The notes: generated by a model not told the origin, from the letters alone. DNA of 64,000 nt from Streptomyces sp. AP-93 (GCF_022808175.1 NZ_JALGBX010000020.1:1-64000); one strand, 5' to 3'. Shown: positions 1 through 9,733, counted from the stretch's first letter. A program made the numbers and translations.

Positions 1-71
1 ACATCGTCCGCGGCTACTTCGGCGGCCCACACGTCCGCTACGTCCTGGACGAGAACCCCATGAGTTTCTGA
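1..71 (+). CDS. C-terminal end of an unidentified protein (5' truncated by window)
   Basis: An open frame enters from the left edge and ends at TGA 69-71, giving 22 residues that finish in ENPMSF. Codon use fits a Streptomyces coding frame. It converges on the ccr gene with a 49-bp gap. Too little remains to name the family. A partner of the ccr gene in a polyketide or ethylmalonyl-CoA locus is possible but is only inferred from position. Confidence 0.45.
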   Translation, partial: IVRGYFGGPHVRYVLDENPMSF

Positions 72-120
72 TCAATAGGAACCGGTGGAAATAATTCCGA
101 TACGTGTGTCCGCCGTCACC

Positions 121-1464
121 TCATACCGCCTTTTCCGCGGAACGCAGCGGATTCAGCCGCTCGACGCCGAGCGCGGCACGCTTCTCCGGATCGGTGACTC
201 CAAGGCCCTCCTCCGGTGCGAGGCACAGCACGCCGACCTTGCCGACGTGCTTGTTCTGCTGCACCAGCCGCGCGGCCTCCGCAACTTCCGACAGCGGATA
301 TACCTCCGACAGAACGGGTGAGAGCTGCCCCAGCTGGAACAGCCGATTGCATTCCCACTGCTCCTGCAGATTCGCGGCGTGGCTGCCGATGATGCGCTTC
401 AGATTCATCCACAGGTAACGGTTGTCGAACTGGTGCTGATATCCGGTGCTGGACCCGCAGGTCACCACCACGCCACCACGCCGCACAACAAAGACGGAAA
501 TTCCGAAGGTGGCCTGCCCGATGAAATCGAAGACCACATGCGGATCCTCGCCCACCGCCGATCTGATCGCCCGGCCGAGCCGCTTGCCCAGCTCGATGGT
601 CCGCTCCGGCGTCAGCGCGTCGTCACCGCCGAGGCCGATCTCGTTGCGGTCGATCACCACGTCACAGCCCAGCCGACGCAGGATCTCCGCCTTGCGCTGA
701 GAGCTGACGACGCCGACGGCGATACCGCCCGCGTTCTTGACCATCTGCACGGCGTACGCACCCAGCCCGCCGGTCGCCCCCCAGATCAGAACGACGTCAC
801 CCTGTTTGATGCGGGCACCCTTGTCGCTGACCAGCATCCGGTACGAGGTGGCGGCCGTCAGCATGACGCTTGCCGACTCCTCCCACGTCAGATGCGAGGG
901 CTTCGACAGCAGTTGGCTGGCGCGCACCACCGTGTAGTGGCCCAACCCGCCGAAGTTCGTCTCGTAACCCCAGATCCGCTGCCCCGACCCCAGCATCCCG
1001 TCCGCGTGAGTCGCCGGCTCCTGATCGTCCACCTGAACGCAGCTGACCACCACGTGGTCGCCCGCCCTCCACCGTCGCACGCCGGAACCCACGCGCACGA
1101 CAACACCGGAAGCATCCGAACCGACCACGTGATAGGGCACATCGTGCCGCGTGGCGTATCCGCCTTCGCGCCCGAATCGCTTGAGGAAGCCGAACGTCGA
1201 AACCGGCTCGAATGTCGCGGACCACACCGTGTTGTAGTTGATCGAACTGGCCATCACGGCCACCACAACCTCGTCGGGAGCGAGTTCCGGCATCGGGACC
1301 TCGCCGACGTGAAGTGACTTCCGCACGTCCTTGTCGGAAACCCCTTCGAACATCCCGAGGTCCTCCGCCCGGAGATGCGCTGCCACATACTTCTCCGGGA
1401 GCTCCGTCTCCTCGATTTCCTCGGGGCCGGCTCCTCGCAGAAGGGCCTCGGTCAAAGCATGCAT
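121..1464 (-). CDS. ccr: Crotonyl-CoA carboxylase/reductase-type enoyl-CoA reductase (447 aa)
   Basis: NADPH-dependent medium-chain dehydrogenase that reductively carboxylates an alpha,beta-unsaturated acyl-CoA to a substituted malonyl-CoA (ethylmalonyl-CoA pathway or polyketide extender-unit supply). The 447-aa length matches the family exactly. The ATG at 1464 has AAGGAGAG six bases upstream; an in-frame ATG at 1539 has no such site. The nucleotide-binding loop WGATGGLG is near residue 228. CO2-site residues recalled for Kitasatospora CCR (N81, F170, E171, H365) align at a constant offset of three: N78, Y167, E168, H362. Phe170 is therefore Tyr here. The residue after the active-site His is Ala363, where butyryl-type enzymes have Phe (GSHF), so the acyl pocket may accept longer chains. 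C-terminal KVGVLCLAPEEGLGV is typical. Family assignment is secure; substrate is inferred. Confidence 0.95.
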   Translation of the reverse strand: MHALTEALLRGAGPEEIEETELPEKYVAAHLRAEDLGMFEGVSDKDVRKSLHVGEVPMPELAPDEVVVAVMASSINYNTVWSATFEPVSTFGFLKRFGREGGYATRHDVPYHVVGSDASGVVVRVGSGVRRWRAGDHVVVSCVQVDDQEPATHADGMLGSGQRIWGYETNFGGLGHYTVVRASQLLSKPSHLTWEESASVMLTAATSYRMLVSDKGARIKQGDVVLIWGATGGLGAYAVQMVKNAGGIAVGVVSSQRKAEILRRLGCDVVIDRNEIGLGGDDALTPERTIELGKRLGRAIRSAVGEDPHVVFDFIGQATFGISVFVVRRGGVVVTCGSSTGYQHQFDNRYLWMNLKRIIGSHAANLQEQWECNRLFQLGQLSPVLSEVYPLSEVAEAARLVQQNKHVGKVGVLCLAPEEGLGVTDPEKRAALGVERLNPLRSAEKAV

Positions 1465-1719
1465 GCCAACCTCTCCTTCAGGATGGCGGCTGTTCTGAAC
1501 CCGCGGCCGCCACTTCGGCAGGCTATTCACTTCGAACACCGGGCCATACCCTTAAATACCCCTAGAACCCACCCCAGGCAGGGGGTACCCCAGACCCCAA
1601 TTGACGGGAGGCGTGCTGCCTGCGGATCCCATGGGGGGTGCGGGATCGGGATGTGGGCGTCCGGGCCTGCGGCACCGATCAGCACGGCGGGGCCGATCTG
1701 GACACGGGGACTGACAGGA

Positions 1720-2516
1720 TCACTTCACCAGTCCTGGGTCCGGCGCCGCAGGGCATCCCGTAGATGGGGCATCGGCCGGTTGGGAACGTGAGGTGGGTGC
1801 ATGCGCCGCGCGACCGAGGGCTGCCGGCCGTTGTCCGCCGCGGCCTGACTCGCGCCTTCTCGCGGCCTCGGCACGGACTTGGCCGGTGAGTTCGCGCTGC
1901 CAGGGGGTGAACTCCTGATGGATTGCGGCCGCGGCAGGGGCATCGAGTCCGCATGCGGCGAACTGTCTGTCGGTGTGGTGTTGGACGCGGGCGAAGGTAG
2001 ACGCGTACTCGTCAAGACTGGGTTCGGCCTCGTTCTGTGCGGCGAGTTCGAGCAGCCGAGTGTGGGTGTAGCCAGCCTTCGGCAGCGCGTTGACGTCGAT
2101 GACATCCCGGACTTCGGAGCGTCCGAAAAGAGCACCGGTCTTGGCCGCGGCAAGGTCGTCGAGGTGGAGGCCCGGGCCGAGGTCCGACTCGACCGGCGGG
2201 TGGTGCGGCAGGCCGCCCACCAGATCCACCTTGGACTGCGCGCCGGTATCGGGATCCGTGACGTGCGGGCGGGCATACACCTGGGCCTGCTGGGTGACCT
2301 GGACCAGGTGCCCGGCCGCAAGGTACGCCTCGGCGAGGCGTGCGATCGCCTGTGGCAGCCCGCCCTCGGCGCGTCCGATCGGGGTGAACGGGTCGACGTC
2401 GTCACTGACGCGGTGACGAGCCGATGGGCCTGGACGGCGTATCCGCCCGCGAGCCGGTAGCCGAAGTCCTCGGCGAGTGCTTCCATACCGATGCGGATGG
2501 GCCGATGGTGCAGATC
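1720..2516 (-). pseudogene. Frameshifted nucleotidyltransferase AbiEii/AbiGii toxin-like gene
   Basis: Two minus-strand frames together make one AbiEii-like protein. The first carries LAGGYAVQAHRLV (from about 2486), the GG motif of the nucleotidyltransferase fold. From about 2406 the other frame continues with SDDVDPFT, SKVDLVGGLPHHPP, LDDLAAAKTGALFGR and RDVIDVNAL, the usual motifs in the usual order. Adding one C at about 2411-2412 restores LVTRVSDDVD, so a single-base deletion explains the break. No AbiEi antitoxin gene is visible upstream, and the sequence 5' of about 2516 is not clearly coding. The C-terminus ends in a poorly conserved tail. The family normally transfers nucleotides to tRNA or acts as the toxin of a type IV toxin-antitoxin pair. 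This copy is probably dead unless the base is a sequencing error. Confidence 0.75.
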
Positions 2517-2754
2517 TTCTTCTACGTGGCCGTCGCCGTGCTGGCGAGCTCGGGGAAGCGAGACTCCCAGGCGCCCCTCGCCGCGCCGGGCAGGAACAGG
2601 GCCTGCCAGTGGCTCCGCAGCGTGGGGCGCGTCCGACTTCGAGATGGATGTCACCATCTGTGATGCGCCGCGGGGTCTGCGGGCTCTGCGGGGAGCGCCA
2701 AACGGGGAGCCGGACCGGCTCGTTGCGGCGGACGCAAGGTGCCGACGCCATTCG

Positions 2755-2776
2755 ATTCTCCCCGGATTCCCCCCAG
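2755..2776 (+). repeat. Tandem 11-mer pair (degenerate ATTCTCCCCAG), element right-end arm site
   Basis: ATTCTCCCCGG at 2755-2765 is followed directly by ATTCCCCCCAG at 2766-2776. The same tandem 11-mer occurs, better preserved, at 59875-59896 just outside intact corA and in the arms at 3267, 10734 and 30220. It lies 165 bp from the corA fragment at 2942. Tyrosine recombinases often bind such short repeated arm sites. The remaining 2517-2941 holds no recognisable gene. Confidence 0.55.
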
Positions 2777-2941
2777 AGCTTTCCCGAGCCCCAAAAGGCC
2801 TGGTCGGGGGCCTGTCGAGGGCAAGGTGAGGAGATCACCCGCATCTATTCCCCCCAGAGACCCCCCACGGCCGCTTCTGGGTCGATCTGTGAGTGATGCG
2901 AAAGCGAAGTGCGAAGGATGACTGAGTGTGATGCGAGGGGC

Positions 2942-3126
2942 TTAGAGCCAGTCCCGTCGCTTGAAAATCACGTACAAACTGACGCAAACCATGCCCATGA
3001 GGCAGATCGCAAGGGGGTATCCGAAGGTCCAGCCCAACTCAGGCATGGACTCAAAGTTCATGCCGTAGATGGTTCCGACGAGTGTGGGAGCAAGCAAAAT
3101 GGCAGCCCATGAGGAAATCTTCTTGA
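2942..3126 (-). repeat. corA 3'-end fragment, copy 1 (most diverged)
   Basis: This 185-bp segment, read on the minus strand, encodes an uninterrupted CorA C-terminus: KKISSWAAILLAPTLVGTIYGMN, FESMPELGW, then the second membrane helix and KRRDWL before TAA at 2942-2944. Compared with intact corA (59963-60147) it carries many base changes, yet the protein is almost unchanged and the substitutions are mostly silent or conservative. This suggests it was once the translated end of a functional corA gene rather than neutral debris. It has no upstream part and cannot make a transporter by itself. Confidence 0.85.
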
Positions 3127-3382
3127 AGTCGTCACCCTTGCGGTGCTGACCTGCGAAAATCGGTTGTGTAGGTCATCTGACCTGCAACGATCCGCCTTTC
3201 CGGTCCTTTCACCCTGCTGCCCGTTTGTATGGCCGATCCTCCCCAGCCACTCCCCAAGAGGGCTTAATTCTCCCCCGATTCTCCCCAGCCGCCGTTGCCC
3301 GGAAAGGCGGATCGCCCGCAGGCCAGGGCCCGATCCAAGTGCCGGGACGAGCTATGCGACGTAGTGGAAGCGAGTCGGAGCA
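3127..3382. other. Conserved non-coding arm 1 adjoining the corA fragment
   Basis: Sequence similar to 10594-10840 and 30080-30333, and starting at the exact base where corA similarity stops. In order it holds TGACCTGCGAAAA (about 3148), a second CTGACCTGC (about 3178), CCTTTCCGG, CCTCCCCAGCCACTCCCCAA, the tandem 11-mer at 3267-3288, and the imperfect palindrome CTATGCGACGTAG at 3352-3364. No gene lies on either strand. It behaves as the attachment arm at the left end of an inserted element. Confidence 0.7.
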
Positions 3383-3836
3383 GCTGTGGAAGGGGCGGTC
3401 ACCGTGGTCGCGATCCGCCTATGGCTCCGCGCGGAGTGAAATGCCCCGTTCAGAGGTCTTGGCACCCGGGTAGTGGTGGCGACGTTCGCTGAGTAACCGC
3501 TCGTCGACCGCCCTGACGTCCCACTACGAGCTGTCGAATTCGGTCAGGACGAGTACCAGCTCGTCCTCGGCGAACCCACGTGCTTCGGCGTCGATCAGCT
3601 GGAGGAAGGAGGGCGTCGGCGACAACAGGGTCAACGTGTCCATGCCCACGTCGGTAGAAGGCCACGGCCCTTGATCAGTTCACAGGCCCATCGGGCAGGC
3701 GCCAGCCGGGCCGAACGCCGCCGGCGAGGTCGATGTCGGGAAGGAGGCCCGCGGTGAGCAGGCTGAATTCGGCCGCTTCGGCAGGTGCGTTGCCGCGATG
3801 GGCGCGACCTGGGATTGCAGTCGAAAAAAGGAACAT
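3383..3836. other. Gene-free interval, nothing recognised
   Basis: About 450 bp between arm 1 and the toxin operon. Short open frames exist on both strands but none has a start with a ribosome site or a recognisable motif. An A-rich GAAAAAAGGA at 3823-3832 is the ribosome binding site of the next gene. The promoter of the toxin operon should be here, but I see no clear -35/-10 pair. Confidence 0.4.
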
Positions 3837-3839
3837 GTG

Positions 3840-4346
3840 ATGATCGCTGTCGTGACGACGAACGGGGAAAGCCAGGGGGGAGTGGCCCCGCAGCGTAGGC
3901 GGCCCATGCGGCTGGCCGATCTGGCTGACGCGGTTGAGCTGCCCGCCATGGCGGAAGCGAAGGCCACGGAGTCCGTCGAGGACCGGGAAGCCGCAGGCCG
4001 CCGGGAGTTCGCGGTGCTGCTGGGCGAGTTCCGGCGTACGGCGGTGCTGGTGCCGATCGATCCGTACGGCGGCCTGTGGACGGCGGAGCAGGGCGGGGTC
4101 CGGTGGATCTGCGCGTTCTCGGACGAGGAGGCGCTGGCCAGGTTTGCGCGTGCGCAGGGTGACGCGGAGCGGGAATGGGAGTACCGCACGGTCCTCGGTG
4201 CCCGACTGCTCGACGTGATGGTGCCGATGCTGCGGGTTCCCGCCGGAGTGGCCCTGGACGCCGGCGGTGACGACGGCATGCTCTTCCCGCCCGTTGAGGG
4301 CCTGGTACCGGAGTCGGCAGTGGTGGATCTCGGAGGTGCGCGATGA
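3840..4346 (+). CDS. SseB-like small protein, first gene of RHS toxin operon (168 aa)
   Basis: Start ATG 3840 follows AAAAAAGGA with good spacing; GTG 3837 is an alternative. The stop overlaps the next ATG (ATGA at 4343-4346), so translation is coupled. The middle reads FAVLLGEFRRTAVLVPID, GGVRWICAFSDEEALARFARA, resembling the SseB N-terminal fold (a value per residue block followed by an FSDEEAL segment). In actinobacteria such proteins often sit beside WXG100-type secretion substrates. No signal peptide or membrane segment. A chaperone or accessory role for the downstream toxin is inferred from position only. Confidence 0.7.
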   Translation: MIAVVTTNGESQGGVAPQRRRPMRLADLADAVELPAMAEAKATESVEDREAAGRREFAVLLGEFRRTAVLVPIDPYGGLWTAEQGGVRWICAFSDEEALARFARAQGDAEREWEYRTVLGARLLDVMVPMLRVPAGVALDAGGDDGMLFPPVEGLVPESAVVDLGGAR

Positions 4347-4987
4347 GCGGTTCGGAGCCTGATCTCGAAGCACCCCCTGCCGCCATGCAGTTGATAGCGA
4401 GCGGCATCAACAAGGCGCATGGCGAGCTGAAGGACCTCGGCATGATCGGCGAGGCGTCCACCGGGCGCGGATTCTCGGATCTGTCGCTGACGGGGATGCA
4501 GTTGGGCCACGAGGGGCTGGCGGCGGGGTTCCAGGCGTTCTGCGAGCGCTGGGAGTGGGGCGTACGCGGCCTGATGATGCGCGGCAACGGCTTCGCGAAG
4601 GCCGTCGGGCTGTCGGCGGGGGCGATCAGCGAGCAGGAGCAGTACATCAAGGACACCTTCAAGATCGCGGTGAACGGAATGAACGGCAACCCGCATCTGA
4701 CGGAGGACGAGGTCAAGGCCAAGGACTGGGACGAGATCCGGGACCAGCACCAGTGGGACGGGGCGGACTGGAGCGGCGAGTCGTTCTCCGAGGCCCACAA
4801 GGAGGTCAAGCAGAACTGGCAGGACACCGCCTACGACGTCGAGGACGGGCTGCTGGACTCGATGGAGAATTCGGGCCTGCTCGATGCGAAGCAGCGCGGG
4901 CTGATGGACCAGGAACTGCGCGAGACGCTGGAGCCGACGCAGGAAGCGGTGGACCGCGCGAAGCAGCCGGTGTGGGGGAGCGGGTAA
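4343..4987 (+). CDS. Helical WXG/ESX-associated helper protein (214 aa)
   Basis: Overlaps the upstream gene by four bases and abuts the RHS gene with no gap. The protein is acidic and predicted largely helical, with no signal peptide or transmembrane helix. It contains ERWEWGVRGLMMRG near residue 70 and a conserved-looking DWSGESFSEAHKEVKQNWQDT stretch near 150. Actinobacterial RHS toxin operons commonly start with an SseB-like gene and a protein of this kind, thought to act with type VII secretion. I recognise the context but not a named family, so the function is open. Confidence 0.65.
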   Translation: MSGSEPDLEAPPAAMQLIASGINKAHGELKDLGMIGEASTGRGFSDLSLTGMQLGHEGLAAGFQAFCERWEWGVRGLMMRGNGFAKAVGLSAGAISEQEQYIKDTFKIAVNGMNGNPHLTEDEVKAKDWDEIRDQHQWDGADWSGESFSEAHKEVKQNWQDTAYDVEDGLLDSMENSGLLDAKQRGLMDQELRETLEPTQEAVDRAKQPVWGSG

Positions 4988-7900
4988 GTGGTGGATTTCG
5001 GGGGGCTCGTCGACAAGGGCCTCGGCAAGCTCGAAGACGGATGGGACGCCGGCGAGAAGATCGTCGGCGAGGGCATCGACAAGGCCACGGATGCCGTCGG
5101 GGACGGTCTTGAGTACGTCGGCGCCGAAGACTGGGCGGACGCCGTCGAGGACTGGGGCGACCGTACGGGGTCCTCGCTGGGAGCGAAGGTCGGGGAACAG
5201 CAGCTCGGGCAGACCGAGGAGGCCAACGAGCTGATCCACGGCAACGTCGGCGCCATCACCGCCAGCGTCAAGAACCTGCGGGACTTCCAGGGCGCCTTCG
5301 ACTCGGTGGGCCAGGGGATGAGGGGCCTCGACCCCAGTCAGTGGAAGGGCGCGGCGGCCAACGCCTTCCGGGAGAAGTTCCAGACGCTCCCCACGGACTG
5401 GCTGCACGCGGCGGACGCCTTCGAGGACGCGGCCAAGGCCCTGGAGACGTACGCCACGACGGTGACGTGGGCACAGGGCAAGGCACAGGAGGCCATCGCC
5501 CTCTACAAGAAGGGCCAGGAGACCTCCAAGACCGCGGTCGATGCGTACAACCAGAAGGTCGACGCCTACAACGAGGCGCGCACCGGTGACAAGCCGCTGC
5601 CCAAGCCGGGCCCGTTCGCCGACCCGGGCGGGGCCGACCGGGGTCGGGCACACGAGGTCCTGGACGACGCGCGCCGCCAGCGCAACGAGGCGGCCGACAC
5701 GGCGAACAAGGCGGTCGCCGCCGCACTCGCGAACGCACCGGCGATGCCGTCGGCCACGGACCGGGCCAAGCTCAACCTGGCCGACTGGGGCATGGGCCAG
5801 GGAGTGGAGGCGATGCACTTGGGGGGCGGTGTCGTCAAAGGCGTGGTGGGCATCACCAACTTCGTCCGCGCGGTCAACCCGCTCGACCTGTACAACATCA
5901 CCCACCCCGCCGAGTACTACAAGAACATCAACCTGACTCTGGCCGGCCTGGCGTCCACGGCGGCGCACCCCGACCGGGCACTGAAGAGCGCGTGGGAAGC
6001 GGCCAAGGGAGACCCGAGCGAATTCCTCGGCCGGCTCATCCCCGAACTCATCGGTACCAAGGGAGCCGGAGTCATACGCGGCGGCATCCGCGCCGGGATG
6101 CGCGGCGGCATGGACGACCTTGCGAAGTCGGGGGCCCGGCAGACGGTCGACGCGGACCCCGCGAAGACCTCCCGCCCCCCGAACGCCGTCGAGAGCGGGG
6201 CCACCGACCCCATCGACCTGGCGACGGGGGCGATGTTCCTGCCGCAGACGGACATCGTCCTGCCCGGCATGCTCCCGCTCGTCTTCCGCCGTCGTGCGGC
6301 ATCGGACTACCGGGCCGGGCGCTGGTTCGGCCCCTCCTGGGCCTCCACCGCAGACCAGCGCCTCGAAATCGACTCCGTGGGGATCGTGTTCGTGTGCGAG
6401 GACGGCATGCTGCTTTCCTACCCGCACCCCGCTCCGGGTGTCCCGGTCCTGCCGAGCCACGGCCCCCGCTGGCCCCTCGACCGCGATGTGCACGGCGATT
6501 ACACGGTCACCGACTCGGACACCGGACTGGTCCGGCACTTCGCCACCCGCCCCGACGGGGGACTCGCGCTGCTCGCCCAGCTCGACGACCGCAACGGGAA
6601 CTGGATCACCTTCGAGTACGACGGGGCCGGCGCACCGGCATCGATCGTGCACCACGGCGGCTACCACCTGAAACTCACCACCGGTGGAGGGAGGATCACC
6701 GCCCTGCACCTGTCCGGCGGCGCCGACGACGGATCGGACCAGGAGATCCTGCGGTACGGCTACGGCGACGGGAACCTCACGTCGGTCACCAACTCCTCCG
6801 GGCTGCCCCTGTCCTTCACCTACGACGGGCAGGCCCGCATCACGTCGTGGACCGACACCAACGGCAGCCGCTACGACTACGCCTACGACGCCATGGACCG
6901 GTGCGTCTCCGAGGGCGGGGTCGAGGGGCACGTCGCGCTGCGCCTGGACTTCGGCGGCACCGACCCCGAGACGGGCCTGCGCGTCACCACCATGACCACG
7001 GGCGGCGGGGCCGTCCGCCAGTACGTCGTCAACGCCGCCCACCAGATCGTCAAGGAGACCGACCCCCTCGGCGCGGTCACGCGCTTCGAGCGCGACCGGT
7101 ACAACCGCCTGCTGAGCCGGACCGATGCCCTCGGCCGTACCCACCGCTTCACGTACGACGCGATCGGCCGGCTCACCGCGACGGTGCGCCCCGACGGCCG
7201 CGAGGCGACCGCCGAGTACAACGCGCTCGGGCTCCCGACCCGCGTGGTCAATCCGGACCGGACGAGCATCCGCCAGGCGTACGACGCCCGCGGCAACCGC
7301 ACGAGCGTCACCGACCCCTCCGGGGTCACCACCCGGTACACGTACGACGCGGCAGGGCGGCTGACCGGCATCACCGATGCCCTGGGGAACACGACCCGGG
7401 TCGGCACCGACGCGGCCGGCCTCCCCGTCGAAGTCACCGACCTGCTCGGGGCGACGACCCGGACGACGCGGGACGCGTTCGGCCGCCCGACGACCCTGAC
7501 GGATGCCCTGGGCCACACGACCCGGGTCCGCTGGACGCCCGAGGGCCGGCAGGCCCTCCGGATCGCGGCGGACGGCAGCGAGGAGTCGTGGACGTACGAC
7601 GGCGAGGGCAACTGCCTCACCCACACGAACGCCATGGGTGTGGTCTCGCGCTTCGAGTACACCCATTTCGACCTCATGGTCGCCCGCACGGGGTTCGATG
7701 GCGTGCGTTACGAGTTCGCCTACGACCACGACCTCCGCCTCACCCAAGTGCGCGGTCCCCAGGGGGCGACCTGGGACTACGTGTACGACGACGCCGGCCG
7801 CCTCGTCTCCGAGACCGACTTCGACCAACGGCCCCTCACCTACGAGCGGGACGCCGTCGGGCGGATCACCGCCCGGACCGATGCCTCGGGCCGGACCCTG

Positions 7901-9733
7901 CGCTACGAGTGGGACGATCTCGACCGCCTCGTCGCCAAGGACGCCGCCGGAGCCGTCACCACGTTCGCATACGATTTCTCCGACCAGCTTGCGGAGGCCG
8001 TCAACAGCGACGCCGCGATCATGTTCGTCCGGGACCGGCACGGCCGTCTGATGTCCGAGACCGCCGACGGCCGCACCGTGTCGTACGCGTATGACGGGCT
8101 CGGCCGGCGTGTCAGCCGCACCACGCCGACCGGGGCGGTCAGCACGCGGGCCTACGACGCGGCGGGCCGCCGGATTTCGCTCACCACCTCCGGCCGCACC
8201 CTCGCCTTCGAGCACGATGCGGCGGGGCGCGAGACCGCCCGCCGCATCGGCGGCAGCACCCTCCTCGTCTCGCGGTTCGACAGCGTCGGCCGGCTCAGCG
8301 GCCAGGAGGTCACCTCCGGCGGCCGGAGCATCCAGCGGCGCGACTACAGCTACCGCGCCGACGGCCACCTCACGGGCGTCCACGACCGGCTGTCCGGCCT
8401 CCAGACGTTCGAACTCGACCCTGCGGGCCGTGTCACGGCCGTCGATGCCGCCCAGTGGACCGAGCGGTACGCCTACGACGAAGCGGGCAACCAGACCGAG
8501 GCCTCCTGGCCTGCGGCCCACCCGGGGCAGGAAGCCACCGGCAGCCGCGCCTACACCGGCACGACCATCACGCGCGCGGGCCGGGTCCGCTACGAGCACG
8601 ACGCGTTGGGCCGCACCACCCTGCGGCAGCGGACGCGGCTCTCCCGCAAGCCGGACACCTGGCACTACACGTGGGACGCCGACAACCGGCTGACCGCCGT
8701 CACCACCCCCGACGGGACCCGCTGGCGCTACCGCTACGACGCGCTCGGCCGCCGCATCTCGAAGCAGCACCTCGCCGACGACGACACCGTCCTGGAACAC
8801 ATCACGTTCACCTGGGACGGCGACACGCTCTGCGAGCAGACCGTCCAGGGAGCCCCGGGGGCCGACCGCATCACCCTGTCCTGGGACCACCAGGGTGTGC
8901 GCCCACTCGCCCAGACCGAGCGCAGGTTCGCGGCGGACGCCCCCCAGGAGGCGGTCGACGAGCGGTTCTTCTCCATCGTCACCGATCTCATAGGCACCCC
9001 CAGGGAGCTCGTCGGCGAGTCCGGCGAGCTGGCCTGGCACACCCGCAGCACCGTGTGGGGGTCCACGGCATGGGCGGCGTCGAGCACTGCCTACACGCCG
9101 TTCCGTTTCCCCGGGCAGTACTTCGACCCCGAGACGGGGCTGCACTACAACCGGTTCCGCTACTACGACCCGGAGTCGGGGCGCTACGCCTCCCCCGACC
9201 CCCTCGGAATCACCCCGGCGCCCAACCCCGTCGCGTACGTCGGCAATCCACACCGGCGCAGCGACCCCCTGGGACTGTCACCGTGCCACGGCGGCATGGA
9301 CTACATGGAGGACAACCGGATCCCCGCCGGCGATCCGGTGACCCACGGCCCGACGGGAACGCTGATCGGCACCGACGGGCAGAGCACACGCAACTTCCAC
9401 AACGTGGCGAACGCCGGTGAACACGACGTGGTGGCGCACGGCAGCCCGGACGGATGGTTGGAAATGCCCGACGGCCCGGTCAACGCGGGCCAGCTCGTGG
9501 ACGCCGTGACGAACAATCCCCACTACAATGGTGGACCTCTCAGGCTCATGGTGTGCCATTCCGGTGCGGACGGTTCCTGGGTCGCCCAGCGCATCGCCAA
9601 CGAGCTCGGCACCACCGTGCGCGCGCCGACGGACCGCGTCGGCGTCGAAAGACTTGGGGGCCCGGGGCAAACGCCACAGATCGACAGGGGCGGCTACTGG
9701 AGGGTATTCCTCCCCATGCTGGAAGGAAGATGA
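4988..9733 (+). CDS. RHS/YD-repeat polymorphic toxin with N-terminal WXG-like domain (1581 aa)
   Basis: A giant toxin delivery protein. Residues 1-200 are helical with a W119-K-G motif (PSQWKG), as in WXG100/ESX substrates, pointing to type VII export. DUF6531 begins near 400 (ATDPIDLATG, then FRRRAASDYRAG). About 515-1390 is a run of YD repeats (TYDAxGRL, DALGxTTR) forming the RHS shell. The core ends with YASPDPLGI and DPLGLSP near 1425, where toxin tips are normally released. The ~150-aa tip has EHDVVAHGS (His1484) and LRLMVCHSG (Cys1523), followed by a helix AQRIANELG and VRAPTD. A His-Gly after one hydrophobic strand and a Cys after the next is the arrangement of clan CD (caspase-like) peptidases; this reading is inference. 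GTG start follows GGGGAG. The gene ends in ATGA with the immunity gene. Confidence 0.92.
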   Translation: MVDFGGLVDKGLGKLEDGWDAGEKIVGEGIDKATDAVGDGLEYVGAEDWADAVEDWGDRTGSSLGAKVGEQQLGQTEEANELIHGNVGAITASVKNLRDFQGAFDSVGQGMRGLDPSQWKGAAANAFREKFQTLPTDWLHAADAFEDAAKALETYATTVTWAQGKAQEAIALYKKGQETSKTAVDAYNQKVDAYNEARTGDKPLPKPGPFADPGGADRGRAHEVLDDARRQRNEAADTANKAVAAALANAPAMPSATDRAKLNLADWGMGQGVEAMHLGGGVVKGVVGITNFVRAVNPLDLYNITHPAEYYKNINLTLAGLASTAAHPDRALKSAWEAAKGDPSEFLGRLIPELIGTKGAGVIRGGIRAGMRGGMDDLAKSGARQTVDADPAKTSRPPNAVESGATDPIDLATGAMFLPQTDIVLPGMLPLVFRRRAASDYRAGRWFGPSWASTADQRLEIDSVGIVFVCEDGMLLSYPHPAPGVPVLPSHGPRWPLDRDVHGDYTVTDSDTGLVRHFATRPDGGLALLAQLDDRNGNWITFEYDGAGAPASIVHHGGYHLKLTTGGGRITALHLSGGADDGSDQEILRYGYGDGNLTSVTNSSGLPLSFTYDGQARITSWTDTNGSRYDYAYDAMDRCVSEGGVEGHVALRLDFGGTDPETGLRVTTMTTGGGAVRQYVVNAAHQIVKETDPLGAVTRFERDRYNRLLSRTDALGRTHRFTYDAIGRLTATVRPDGREATAEYNALGLPTRVVNPDRTSIRQAYDARGNRTSVTDPSGVTTRYTYDAAGRLTGITDALGNTTRVGTDAAGLPVEVTDLLGATTRTTRDAFGRPTTLTDALGHTTRVRWTPEGRQALRIAADGSEESWTYDGEGNCLTHTNAMGVVSRFEYTHFDLMVARTGFDGVRYEFAYDHDLRLTQVRGPQGATWDYVYDDAGRLVSETDFDQRPLTYERDAVGRITARTDASGRTLRYEWDDLDRLVAKDAAGAVTTFAYDFSDQLAEAVNSDAAIMFVRDRHGRLMSETADGRTVSYAYDGLGRRVSRTTPTGAVSTRAYDAAGRRISLTTSGRTLAFEHDAAGRETARRIGGSTLLVSRFDSVGRLSGQEVTSGGRSIQRRDYSYRADGHLTGVHDRLSGLQTFELDPAGRVTAVDAAQWTERYAYDEAGNQTEASWPAAHPGQEATGSRAYTGTTITRAGRVRYEHDALGRTTLRQRTRLSRKPDTWHYTWDADNRLTAVTTPDGTRWRYRYDALGRRISKQHLADDDTVLEHITFTWDGDTLCEQTVQGAPGADRITLSWDHQGVRPLAQTERRFAADAPQEAVDERFFSIVTDLIGTPRELVGESGELAWHTRSTVWGSTAWAASSTAYTPFRFPGQYFDPETGLHYNRFRYYDPESGRYASPDPLGITPAPNPVAYVGNPHRRSDPLGLSPCHGGMDYMEDNRIPAGDPVTHGPTGTLIGTDGQSTRNFHNVANAGEHDVVAHGSPDGWLEMPDGPVNAGQLVDAVTNNPHYNGGPLRLMVCHSGADGSWVAQRIANELGTTVRAPTDRVGVERLGGPGQTPQIDRGGYWRVFLPMLEGR

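Noticed and set aside
1465..1720. Genes in the ccr upstream region
   Set aside because: Only short frames of biased composition; the stretch shows a GGGGTACCCC palindrome but no convincing promoter pair.
3680..9253. 1857-codon open frame antisense to the RHS toxin gene
   Set aside because: Low-complexity Arg/Gly/Val protein with no motif, in a phase expected from high-GC codon bias. The sense strand has clear WXG, DUF6531 and YD-repeat content.
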